NCBI GenBank assembly: GCA_029641185.1
Contig: JAPWGK010000018.1
Span: forward strand, 186,001 to 250,000
Length of the DNA stretch: 64,000 nucleotides
Source of the DNA: Pseudofabraea citricarpa
Lineage: Eukaryota > Ascomycota > Leotiomycetes > Helotiales > Dermateaceae
Reading direction: 5' to 3'
The translations under genes and the position numbers were made by a program. The notes beneath the pieces are model-generated. The model had not been told where the DNA came from and searched no databases. It was given only the letters and a program-made list of their open reading frames with translations. Below are positions 23,128 through 33,724 of the stretch, one piece after another (within the stretch, counting starts at the first letter, position 1; every line of letters begins with the position of its first letter).

Positions 23128-23871
23128 GGAGCAGGGGTTTTCAAGGCATGCTCACAACCAGTGTATTTATCCAGTCAACTTTCTCTGGGATTTTTTTCTG
23201 TCCTACTGTAACCGTCTTGGTTATTCAATACATATCCGATAAGCTTACCAAATCTTGAACTTCTGACGTCTAAGAACCTCGAAACCTGCTCGGTGATGAG
23301 AACGTATATAGTAACTTTTTTTTTATCTGATATGGTTTCTATAGGGGCTTCTCAGAGAACTTGCTTCGTTTTAAATTTCTAGTTTCATTATTATACACCT
23401 TATGTAGTTCACGTGGATGTAAAGAGAAGTGGAAATAATTGCATGCTGAATTCTAAAGTACGAAAGTACGAGCTGCAACCCATACTACGAGAACAAACAA
23501 TTTTCAAATTAAGAAAATGAAGGACAATGCCTAGATGATAAGTTGGAAAGCATCCTTCCAAAAAAACAAAAAAAAAACCCAGACCTCCGGTCGCTTAAAT
23601 ACTTCAAATTTTAGCCATAGGCAAAAGTAAGTCCTTTGTGGACAATGAAAAACTCTAGATGATTCGATATATATAAATCAGCCAATAATATGAGGAAAGT
23701 GCGTCAGGCGGGTCAAATTCACTAACTTTCTCTTTGCCCAATGGTCTAGATCCGCGACTTCTGAGCCGCGCATACCCTCAACTCAGTCAACCAACATCCA
23801 CGAAACTTGAAACCCCACGAAACCAGTATAGCGACCATTCCTACTCATTATTAACATAACTTTGATAAACC
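23128..23871. other. Intergenic, array genes C to D
   Basis: No gene seen. Contains A-rich and T-rich runs (for example poly-T at about 23317-23326 and an A/C run at about 23560-23580) and a C/A-rich segment of about 60 bp before gene D. AT-rich overall. Confidence 0.5.
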
Positions 23872-25189
23872 ATGGGTCAACACCATGAGTCAGAGAGTAG
23901 CAGTGCGAAAAATATGACCTCCATCCCAGGAAACAGCGGACAGTATTGTAAGCGTGTCCATACCACTATTCAAAGAGCTTGCTAACCGTCGTGCGAGTAG
24001 TTTCTGACCAGAAGCCCTTAAGTCAGGACCAGAACAACTGTAAAATGCATCTCAATCCAGGAGATGAGCCTCGAAATCACCATCATGGTTTGTGTTCTTT
24101 CAACTCTACGAGAACCTCGACTCTAACCTGCGTCTCCCAATAGAACCCGATTCAGACAGCGTTCGAGGTAATCTCATAACAATCCAGACACGCCAGATCC
24201 CTGACCTCTTTTTGCTTGATGATATTGATCCTTCGGTGCACATTGATGACGATGTTGGTCGTGCGTTGCTTGGGGAAGATCTCTTCAAATTAGTCGCTTT
24301 TGGCACTGATCGTTCAGCGTCCATTTTTAACGCCAATCTCCAAAATAACAACAATTGTGAGAATGGCAGCATGGAATGCGAGAAACAGGGCAATACACAG
24401 ATCAAAGACGTAAAGGGCAAAGGAAAAGCTGCGGATCGTGATGCAGAGAGATATACAGGTTCTACCAACCGATCATTCCAGCCAACCAGAGTACTGCTGG
24501 GAAATCCAAACAATCAGCAAAGCCACAGAACCATACAGCGGGCCCTAGCTGCTGGTAAGGAGTTGAACCCAAACTACCACGGCGAGATTACGGAGTTCGA
24601 TATTCACAATGCTTCAACACCGGCAGAGCTAAACTGTTCTGTCTACGTGACGAACATAAGCCCTATGGTTGCGGGTGATCTACAAAGCCTGTTTGCTGTG
24701 ATAAATACTGGCAAAGTTTATGCATTTCACCTCAGTCCACCCGAGCCACTGAAACATCACCGTAGATGCGCGGCAATCATTGCTTTTTTTGACAGATCTG
24801 GAGCGGAGAACTTTCTTACGAATTCTCAGACATTTGGAATCTGGGTTTACGGAGTCCGAATCCACTGCGTATGGAACAGAAATCGCGTCGGACCTACTAC
24901 ACATCCAGAGCAGAGCCGTGTTCTGATTTTCCGAGGCCCGAAAAATGAGCTCTCTATCGAAGTTCTACAAAATTTGTTTGCGGTCTACTTGTACTACTCC
25001 TTGGTTCACTCAATGACCATAGATGCTTTGGACGGCGAAGGACGAACTGTGGTAATGGAATTTGGTTCGGTTCGTGCCCAGGCCGAATCGGCTTTTATGT
25101 GTTTCAAAAATTTCTTTGGAAGGGACAGCCGATTTTCTGTCACTTACGGCCGTGACCCCTGCGAGCCAGGATTCTTTGATTATCAATGA
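23872..25189 (+). CDS. RRM-like array gene D
   Basis: No established function. Exons 23872-23947, 24001-24087 and 24144-25189 give 402 aa, both introns phase 1 and 53-56 nt long with GCTAAC/CTCTAAC branch points. The first two exons encode polar, His/Ser-rich sequence. The third has the LiG-type motif (VHIDDDVGRALLGEDLF), a Lys-rich patch (KDVKGKGKAADRDAER), linker YHGEITEFDIHNAS, module 1 CSVYVTNISPM..TGKVYAFHLSPP..CAAIIAFFDRSGAENFL, WNRNRVGP, and module 2 SRVLIFRGPKNELSIEVLQNLF..LYYSLV..VVMEFGSVRAQAESAFMCF, ending GRDPCEPGFFDYQ. A close paralogue of C and E. Confidence 0.83.
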
Positions 25190-26049
25190 ATCAAATGTAT
25201 TTCTGAAGGGAACGGAAACAATTCAGGGACAATCTGTTATCTGCCATGATCCGAAGCTACCAGAAGCAAATCATACCGCATACCGAGTGGAATGGAGGGT
25301 AATCGTCGATTATTTCTCTCTATTTTGCTTCGGGAAGATTGTTAGCTCTTTAGACCGAAGTTTGAAGCATCCAGAATTGTAGATAAACGAGCACCGGAGA
25401 GCGAAACGAGCCATTGAAAATAACAAATCGTAAAATTGATCGTGCCGTTTTTCTCGCTTTTCTTATTTGATTCTTTTTATGACTGCGTCTACTACTTAGT
25501 GACCAGTCAGAGGCCCTTTATAGAGAGGTGACGATTCGCCCTGTGAGACATAGAGTAGCTCGATGCCCTTAGTCTTGACAGTTTGCCCTCGGCACAAGAA
25601 GCCAGAATTATAAGACAATAGAATCACAGTTCTCAAACCTTCTCATATTGGAAATGAAAACACCAGAAATTGTTATAGTATATAAACACCAGACGAGTTA
25701 TAGAAAACTCACTTTCTTGTTCAATCTGAAATGCTTATCCCTATCTAAAAACCCTTTAAATTTCCTGCCTCGTCGCTTAAATTCAAGCGAACTTTTTCAA
25801 CGCGTAACAAACCGTGTAACGAGAAAACAAATGGCGGCGAAATGTATGCAAAACACTAAAATTTGTAACTTGGGATAGGTGAAATAAATTCCCTGACTTA
25901 CGCGCTCCTATGGGAAATATTCAGCCCGCGCGTCTTAACTACCAATTGTTCGCCCGCATCTTTCCATCTCTTCACGGTTTCAACCACATACCAGGATAGA
26001 AAACACACGACTATTAGATCTAACCCCGAAATCCTGGCACAATTTTAGA
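25190..26049. other. Intergenic, array genes D to E, with an inverted repeat
   Basis: No gene seen; short frames lack protein-like sequence. An inverted repeat TCGCTT-N6-AAGCGA lies at 25773-25790, about 260 bp before the gene E start. A related copy lies downstream of E. Confidence 0.5.
25773..25790. repeat. Inverted repeat TCGCTT-N6-AAGCGA, copy 1
   Basis: Perfect 6-bp arms (25773-25778 and 25785-25790) around a six-base spacer, followed by AC. A second copy with the same arms and spacer length is at 27677-27694. The pair brackets gene E. It could be a protein-binding palindrome or the residue of a small element. Confidence 0.5.
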
Positions 26050-27159
26050 ATGGATGAACAAGATGTTGATTTGCACGACGCTTCGCGTACCTACGAGCGC
26101 TGTACGTAGATTCTAAATGTTCCTCCATTGGCTTAAATATCTCTAACCGCAGCTCTAGTTGTCCGGGAAAATGGAGGTCAGCCCAATGCCATGTCAAATA
26201 GCAATCTAGTTAATATGACTGTACCTCGCCGCGAATCTCCCGACACCAATTTGGAGGTCTCGAACGACGAAGCCCGCCATCTAATTGGAGACAGCCTTTT
26301 AGGTCTCCTGACAAATAATCATTCTCGAGCTCCAATTAGCAACAGAGGAATCACTAGCAACGATGATATCCAGAACGAAGGACCTGTGTGTGTCTACGAA
26401 TACGAATCAGTTGGTAGAAGACACAGCAGGGAGAACAGTGCCGACAGACAATTTTACCCTACTCGACGACTCGGGGGGCGTCCTCGTCGTTTGACTCCAC
26501 TTACTAGACTTCGAGCAAGCGCTGTAGGACTTGAATCGACCCGATCATCAAATTACTGGGGAACTATCACCGAGTTCGACCTTCACAATGCACAGATCAA
26601 CGAGGATCAAAATTGCTCTCTCTACGTGACGAGAATCCACCAAAGTGTTGGACGAGATATCTCCAAGCTGTTTGCTATCATCCGAACGGGCAAGCTGTAC
26701 GGTGTCTGTTTGAATCCTCCTCTGCCCCAGAACGGCATCTTCACTTGTGCTGCATTCGTGACATTCACCGCGCGTGATTCGGCTGAGCGCTTTCTGGATC
26801 TTGCCAACTCTGTCCGAGGCATCTACATCAAGGGGGTTAGAATTCAGGTTCAGTGGAACCGGAGCAAGGTCGGGCCATCGCTGAAGCCGGAACAGAGCCG
26901 CATTCTTATTTTCAGAGGCCCAAGGGATGAGATATCACTTGACATGCTGGAAACCGAGTTCCGAGGATTTCTTTATTATGTCCTTGTTACTTCGGCAACG
27001 TGGGACACGGATGATGGACTGCGCGTTGTTGTCATGGATTTCGCATCGATTCGGGCTCAGTCTGAGTCGGCATACATGTGTTTCCAACAACTCCATGGTC
27101 ATGATAAAAGATTTTCTGTGGAATGGGGAAGAGACCCTTGCGACCCCAGCGGAAATTAG
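26050..27159 (+). CDS. RRM-like array gene E
   Basis: No established function. Exons 26050-26101 and 26153-27159 give 352 aa; the intron is phase 1, as in A, C and D, with a CTCTAAC branch point. An alternative acceptor six bases downstream keeps the frame. Features: TNLEVSNDEARHLIGDSLLG (LiG motif), an Arg-rich patch (TRRLGGRPRRLTPLTRLRA), linker YWGTITEFDLHNAQ, module 1 CSLYVTRIHQS..TGKLYGVCLNPP..CAAFVTFTARDSAERFL, WNRSKVGPS, and module 2 SRILIFRGPRDEISLDML..LYYVLV..VVMDFASIRAQSESAYMCF, ending GRDPCDPSGN. The rightmost member of the array. Confidence 0.83.
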
Positions 27160-28204
27160 GCACGGTTTGAGCAAGCACAAGCCGTTTGAAGATACTGGGA
27201 AAATTCGAGTGGATAATAGTGATGAAGGATCATAGAAGAACACAACACGGTAGCTATACAGGCATAATTGTGGAGGCACAAGCAGCCAGAGATGCATCCT
27301 GAAAAGAGGAAATATTTGGTTGATAAGAGACATCAAAAGAGTACCAAGGACCACAGTACACCGTTAATAGTAAATCGCACACTGACAGGGCTCCGGATCA
27401 CTACTAGAGAATTGAAAAATTACGCATAAGAAGAAAGCACCTCCCATATCTATTCCGTGCTAAAGAAGCCACCCGAAACAGAAAGTCAACTGTCGTTTAG
27501 GTCAGGACGTCGAGTCTCGTCTTGCCCTCCAATGTCCAGGCATGTACTCTTGTTTCCACTTGTGAATCTCTACTAAAGCTTCTGTTGGAAATTAAATTAG
27601 ATACCAAGCTTCATCAAATTAGTCTTTGAAAGAAGGGCGCGAAAGCGTCTTTCGACTCATAACCCCTTTTCCAACCTCGCTTAAACATAAGCGAACTCGC
27701 TTTCTTGGCACCATTAATGACTGCCAGCTTCTAACTACCATCGCGGACTTCCTCAAATGATCAGTCAATAGGAAAATAAATCTGTGTCAAAATGTTGTCT
27801 CATCCATGAAGCACCACCGTAGAAAGTATATATCTTCAGTTTACCTTGTACTGCCAACACGGAAAGCAGTCACGGAGAGGGGGCTTGCAATTTAGGTACG
27901 TACTTTACAACATGATTCTTTCTCAGTCAACAAGTTTATTATATTTCACTACAAGTCACCGGTACTATAAGAACAAATCAAGAAGCCATAAGTAGATGAT
28001 AAAAAAACAATGGTATTTGGTCTTCGGCAAAACGAAAAAAAAGTTCATCGAAAGCCACCTCACGGAGGGAGGCAGTCAAGTAAAATGGGGGGAAAATGCA
28101 ACTACTTGTACACTTATCTCCTGGACACTCGCTCGCTCGCTATGTATGCAAATTGTAAAAGCTCTACAAAAGAATCAAATAGAAAATACTTATGTACCCT
28201 CCTG
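27160..28204. other. Intergenic right border of the array
   Basis: No gene seen. Holds the second inverted repeat (27677-27694), a short CTCGCT-rich patch at about 28127-28141, and probably the 3' untranslated region of the Ca2+/H+ exchanger. The sequence changes from AT-rich to ordinary composition near 28.2 kb. Confidence 0.5.
27677..27694. repeat. Inverted repeat TCGCTT-N6-AAGCGA, copy 2
   Basis: Same arms as the copy at 25773-25790 (27677-27682 and 27689-27694) with a six-base spacer, again preceded by CC and followed by AC. Located about 520 bp past the gene E stop. Confidence 0.5.
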
Positions 28205-29696
28205 TCAAGCCTTCAAGGCAAAGAGACTTCTGGCGACCGCGTGCGTGGTCGTTTCTTCGGTGCCGCTTTCGGCGACAGGCGGGTTTGGATAATAGAAAGC
28301 AGCTGCAGCAATAATCATATAGACCAGAACACACAGCGCACCTTCTAGGTAGTTGCTCTTCTTGTCACTGAGGAATCTACCGACCACCAATATTGATAGG
28401 ATCAAACTGATAATATCGAAAAGCTCGAAATCGAGAGAGAAGTCGGTTCCCATTCCCCACGAGGCAATAACAACCAATGGAGCGTTGAAGAGAGCAGTCT
28501 GGATCGTGGCACCAAGAACGTGAGCCAGTGCGAAGTTCATCTGGTTATCCCACGCTTCGTCGACAGCTGTGAGATGCTCAGCTGCTTTCTCAACCAGAGG
28601 AATGAGTATCAAGCCGACAAACGCGTCCGAAATATGCCTTTCCTCGACGATGTAGTGGATCTGGCCAACCAGTGCGATAGCTACAAGCGAAACAAGAGCA
28701 ATGGAAACTGCAAGTGCAATTATACATTCAGTGAGAGTGAGTTTGTTTTTGTCGAGGTCTTCCTGTCGATCCTCGTCTTTGTGCTCATCCTTCATAAGAA
28801 TGGCATCATAGAGACCATGATGAGTGTGCATCTGGAACCAAAGATAGACGAAGTAAGCGACCATGAGAATGATAGCTGAGATTCGAGAAATATTGAGAAC
28901 CCTCTCATCGAGTTCTGCCACTGTAAACCTGTCGCTAGTAGTACCCCTGAAGGCAGCAGGTATGATAAGACCAAAGCCACTATCATGCAAAAGTTAGCCT
29001 TTATTTACGTCAAAAGCCTGGTCAGAGTACTTACGCAACAAGGAGTAGACCACTTCCAACCTCACTCACTGCCGGATCGAATTCTTGTTCATCTCGTTTC
29101 AAGCCACCCACAAAGAAACACATTCCCAGGCAAAGGAGTTGGGTGGCCAATATGGAACCTAAAATTGCGGCCTGTATGACTTGATGTTGTCCCTTGACCA
29201 AGAGCACCATGAAGAGAACGATTTCAACGATAGACCCAAGTGTTGTCTCCACGAGCACGCCAAAGACCTTTGGTAATTTCCGAGCAAGTTCCTGGCCAGC
29301 GAAACCAATCAGGTTTGCACAGGGTACCATGGCGATGTAGTTGAGAATAAAGATGGTCAGATGCATGTCGGGTCGAGCATATCGAACTGCAAGCGCGGCA
29401 GGGACAATCGGCCAGAGGATATTGACAGCGCGAGAAGCGTCACTGGTCGAAGTCCAGACGATCTTGAAAAAGTGGAATGGATGTATACCCCTTCGTCCAC
29501 TCTCGCCCTCCGGCTGAATACCTGGTGTGACTTTGTGGCCATTGTGGTTGAACATGGGGAGACCACGGTGCCTCTGGGGCTTCTCGTGGATGTTTTGAGG
29601 ACTCGCTGGCATGCCGTTCGAGGTGGATGTTCTCAACTCGATGTCTTGTTTCCGCGAAAGACCTTGTCGTCGGGGTTCTGATGATCTTCGAGGCAT
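28205..29696 (-). CDS. CAX-type vacuolar Ca2+/H+ exchanger, divergent clade
   Basis: A member of the cation/Ca2+ exchanger superfamily; relatives load Ca2+ into the vacuole in exchange for protons. Exons 29696-29035 and 28979-28205 give 478 aa. About 75 basic, polar residues precede ten or eleven hydrophobic helices in two halves separated by an acidic loop (KDEHKDEDRQEDLDKN). The alpha-1 repeat reads TTLGSIVEIVLFMV and is followed by GQHQVIQAAILGSIL; the alpha-2 repeat reads LILIPLVEKAAEHLTAV followed by NFALAHVLGATIQTALF. The acidic residue of each G-N-x-x-E motif is kept, but the Asn is replaced in both (GSIVE and EKAAE). The fold assignment is secure. Ion specificity is less certain because of these changes. 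Confidence 0.85.
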
Positions 29697-30495
29697 GCTG
29701 GGCGAGGGTACGTATTCGAGGAGGTAGGTAGTGTTGACGTAGTATCGCGTCGGAGTAGCAATCGATCGACGTGCTATTGAAGGGGAACGGGTTCAAGGCG
29801 AGCAGAGATACACTTCATACTCCGCACAAGAATTTAGGGAGAGAATCTGGAGAAAGGGGAGGAGATACGTGGACGGGGAGGGTCAACTTATGAACGGGGA
29901 CTGAACCTTGAAAATGCAGCATTAAGATGCCAAGTCGCTTGCGGTGCGCTGTTTGAAAATGATACGGCAGCTTGCAGGCACTGGACAGTGGACAGTGGAC
30001 AGACACCAGACCGATCGAAACGCGGCAGTGAGCTGAAAGTGTGGATATTACACAGACGGCACACAGCTGGTCAAGCTTCATTGGCAGGCGGGCCCGATGA
30101 AAGACAAGAGACACGCAGCGCGTGTTTGTGATGCTTGATGTTCTTGGGTTGCACCGCCATGAATCCATGATGCGGGAGACATCGATTAATACCCCACTAA
30201 CTAACTACATCGACCCTGCCCCTGGAACCTGGGCACACGTGATGAACTGCCGGGCTTAATACTACTTCTATTACATGCCATGTCTCTCTTTGCTCTCTGC
30301 TCTCGTCTCAACATCTCAAAAGCGCTCCTCCAGCTTCGAAACACGGCAGGATCGTAAAGATGCCATTCTCCCCCATCCCCCCCCGTGCTGCTTTTGTGGC
30401 CTCGATGCGCCATTTACAGGCACGGTTGAAGAAGTCCATGTCCAATCTGCCATCTCTGAGCCAAGAATGAGCTATTTGGCTGGGCATACGTCGCG
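29697..30495. other. Intergenic, exchanger promoter side
   Basis: Upstream region of the Ca2+/H+ exchanger and 3' region of the small hypothetical gene. It includes a short direct repeat (GGACAGTGGACAGTGGACAG, about 29982-30001) and one CACGTG near 30237. No coding frame is convincing. Confidence 0.45.
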
Positions 30496-30840
30496 TCAAG
30501 CCAGGACTTCCTTGATTTCTTGACCAAAAGCTTCGAGCGCCATCTTGACCTGCCCGAACAAAGCTTGTCTGCACAACGAGAACTGCACGTTGACGTTGCC
30601 CCGACGAACAACCAGAAGGCCTAGATCAATGACAACAAATCTTCTACCGGGTATATACAGTAGTCCAGTAGTACCAAGCAAACGGTCACCATCCCAAACC
30701 CAGTTTCCATGTTTGTGGCTCACATCCATCTGGCAGACAGGCCGCCGCACATCCTCTACAGCAGGATTCTGTAGCACGTAAGTCTTAAACGAACATCTTG
30801 TGGGGAAGATGAACTCGTTCCCAAACTCCCAAATTCCCAT
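30496..30840 (-). CDS. Small hypothetical protein
   Basis: A single frame of 114 aa from a real ATG (start MGIWEFGNEFIFPTRC). The central part (RPVCQMDVSHKHGNWVWDGD, then LLGTTGLLYIPGRR and VVIDLGLLVVRRGNVNV) has alternating hydrophobic beta-strand-like character and ends in an amphipathic helix (FGQVKMALEAFGQEIKEVLA). No signal peptide or membrane helix. I do not recognise a family. It may be a real small gene or the last exon of a gene whose other exons I could not find. Confidence 0.4.
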   Translation of the reverse strand: MGIWEFGNEFIFPTRCSFKTYVLQNPAVEDVRRPVCQMDVSHKHGNWVWDGDRLLGTTGLLYIPGRRFVVIDLGLLVVRRGNVNVQFSLCRQALFGQVKMALEAFGQEIKEVLA

Positions 30841-31563
30841 AAGTGTTCATGTCACGTGCTCGGCCTGCTGAGTTGTCATTGTGCTTCAATATACATGGAC
30901 GCGACTCAGAATTTCTCTACAGACACAGAATCTAAGAGTCAATCAAGAAAGGTTGTGGAGCAGTCCACCACCTGTGCGCTCTTTACTCAATACATTACTA
31001 TCAGCTGACCAGCTAGTTTTGGTAATACGGCAACTCCCACCTAACAGCGCTTACTTTGCTGTCTCGATGAAGTATCTACAGACTTAGCTGCATATGATAC
31101 ACACCTTTCATACGGAACATCACCAGCATGGAAACGACGATGAGGTAAGCAGCAGAGAATAATTCGCAACCAAGACCTCATACTCATAGTAAACACGTGA
31201 CCGTGACCGGGCTCGGGTTGAATCGTTGACCGCTTCGTTCCGCCGATAGACGGCCATGATGCGTGGAATAAGTCCTTTTGCCCTGGGTGAGCACTCTCCG
31301 CCGAATCAGCGGGCGAGTGCTCGAGCAAGTTCTCTCGAAGACGCCTTATTTGCACATTGCGTGTTTGTACGTAGTACGGGTACATGTTTACCTAATCTAG
31401 CGCGGATTTCAAAGCAGTAGAGTTTCATTCTATCCGAGGCCGATTCATGAGAGGTTAAAAGTAACGCAATTCCAGCATTTATCCAACTCCTAATCCAATT
31501 CACAATAACCTGCTCTGTTCTTGCAAATCTATATATAAATATAAAAACCCTCTCTCTGCAACC
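30841..31563. other. Intergenic, upstream of the reductase
   Basis: No protein-like frame seen. CACGTG occurs near 30853. An AT-rich, TATA-like run (ATATATAAATATAAAAACC, about 31531-31549) lies 15-35 bp before the reductase ATG and suggests a compact core promoter. Confidence 0.5.
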
Positions 31564-32870
31564 ATGTCCTCAGCAATTCCTCTTGGCTCTACCGTGCTTG
31601 TCACGGGAGTCAACGGCTACCTTGGCGTCTCATACTGCCGACCAGATACTAGCAGCCGGTTACAAAGTCCGAGGGACAACAAGAGATGCCAATAAAGCGG
31701 CAGGCCTAGTTGCACTCTGGGACGAGAAGTATGGCAAGGGAAAGGTAGAAATCGTGGTTGTAAAAGACATGTCGGTAGACGGTGCCTTTGACGAGGCAGT
31801 TAAAGGTACTGCTTGCATCTCCTCCACGACTGATACATAGTATTGATTGTTTGTATATAGGTGTATCTGGTGTTGCTCACGTGGCATCCAACATGAGCTT
31901 CTCTCCAGATCCCAATGCTGTGATTCCAGAAGTCCTCGCGGGCCTTCGCTCTATTCTGAACTCAGCTCTTTCGTCTCCCTCAGTGCAGCGTTTCGTCCTC
32001 ACCTCGTCTTCAATCGCGGCCACAAATTCGCTGCCCAACACGCACAAAAAGGTAACCCTGGATTCGTGGAACGAGGAAGACATCAAGGCCGCGTGGGAAC
32101 CACCGCCATACACCCCGGAGAGAGCCATCTCTGTCTACGGTGCCAGCAAAGCCCAGGGCGAGAAGGCCCTCTGGGAGTTTGTCAAAGAGAAGAAGCCGCA
32201 ATTCGTAGCTAATGCTGTCCTGCCCAACTTCAACTTCGGCAAGGTCCTGGACCGTAATATCCCCGCCAGCTCCGGTGGCATTATCCCTAAAATCTTCAGC
32301 GGAAGTACCCAAGGTCTGGAGCACATTCGGGCTCGTAAGTTTTCAGTTCTCTCTCCTGTTGGAACCGCCTCCGTTACCCACACATTCATACGTATTTGCT
32401 GCATCGTCTCAGATAACGAGCATTTTTTAAACCAAGATAGAGGCCATATGAGAGAGAGAGAGAGAGACCTCAAGAATTTCATGCTAATATATCCCAAACA
32501 GAATGGTTCGTCGACGTGCAAGACACAGCCCGTCTCCACCTCGCAGCACTAACCGATCCATCGATCCAAAACGAGCGCCTCTTTGCATTCGCCGAGCCTT
32601 TCAACTTCACGTGAGTGACCAAATCCTCCAGCAGACAGAGACCTGCCTCACGTATCTACCTCCCACTAACAAGCAAAACCCAGTGACATCCTGCGCATTC
32701 TCCGCAAACTCCGGCCAGAGCACAAGTTCCCAGAAGACTTCACAGACCCAAATGACCGCGATCTGATGGAGATTCCTAACCAGCGAGCTGCTGAGATCCT
32801 GCGGGGTCTGGGACGACCTGGATTTACGACGTTGGAGGAATCGGTCAAGGTGAACATCGAAGGGCTATAG
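31564..32870 (+). CDS. NAD(P)-dependent extended-SDR reductase (GRE2/aldehyde-reductase-like), frameshifted
   Basis: Family members reduce aldehydes and ketones, or act like dihydroflavonol reductases, with NADPH. Exons 31564-31805, 31861-32334, 32502-32610 and 32684-32870 sum to 1012 nt, one more than a multiple of three. The extra base sits near 31627, just after the nucleotide-binding motif TGVNGYLG: the protein continues (HTADQILAAGYKVRGTTRD) in the next frame. Otherwise it looks intact: GVAHVAS, LTSSSIAA, catalytic YGASK, VLPNFNFGKVLD, and a C-terminal half ending LEESVKVNIEGL. Without the extra base the product would be 336 aa, the normal size. Either a sequencing or assembly error or a recent inactivating mutation. 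Intron 2 (167 nt) holds a (GA)n run. Confidence 0.8.
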
Positions 32871-33724
32871 ATAGACCTGTCTGTCACGCCGCGCTTTATT
32901 TCATGCTGTAGAGCTGAGCAACTAGAGATTATCTCTGAGCATGCGTAGATATAGAACATGGTTTGGTCTCGTGGTCTTAGAGGCGAGCGAGCCGGCATGC
33001 ATTGACAGCCTCATCGCATTGCTATATAGAGATGTATAGGCTCTAAAGTAGCATGCGCCGTTATAGAATAGACAACTCCTGTCTCTCTCCTCTTTCTCGT
33101 GGAGATATCTATCCTTTTGAAGTCCGTGTAAGATGTAAGAGAGGATGACCAGATTTTCAAGTAACCCCTGCTATGAAATGAATAACGCCTGTTAGGTATA
33201 CTACTAATTGAAACCAAGCAAGTTCCTATTGCCTTGAAGAAATTTAGTATATTGAAAGGCATATTAATTAGTCGGGATTTAACTATAGCTTATTAATCGT
33301 TACACAATCCTTCAAAGCATGTGTATGTGTTAATAACAAATCCGGGTATACGAACTTCTATCCTCCGGTTTGTAAGTCCCCAGCGTGTATGTTGATAGCC
33401 ATCTCAAGCACGGAAATATCAACACTTCATTGTATATGGGTCCGTTCGTCACAGTGCAAGATCAAACGAATGAGGCTGAGAGATTTTAAGAGAGAAAAGA
33501 TGCCTGTGGGGATTCTGATCGAGAACAGATGCTGTCTTGCGGTAAAGAGGAAAAAAGAAAACCGAACCAAAATATTCACAATCGACAAAGTACGCCACCG
33601 ATCCCGATTCCAATTCCAATCCCAATTCCGATTTCTGTCCCTAGACGTATACCCCGATATCCATCCAGTCCATCCCATCCCATGAAAAAAATATGAAACA
33701 GACGCCTTCTATAACCATGGTCGC
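32871..33724. other. Convergent intergenic region with short repeats
   Basis: Lies between the ends of two converging genes. It contains a CCAATTCC/CCCAATT-type short repeat (about 33605-33635) and CATCCCATCC (about 33670-33682). No gene seen. Confidence 0.5.
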
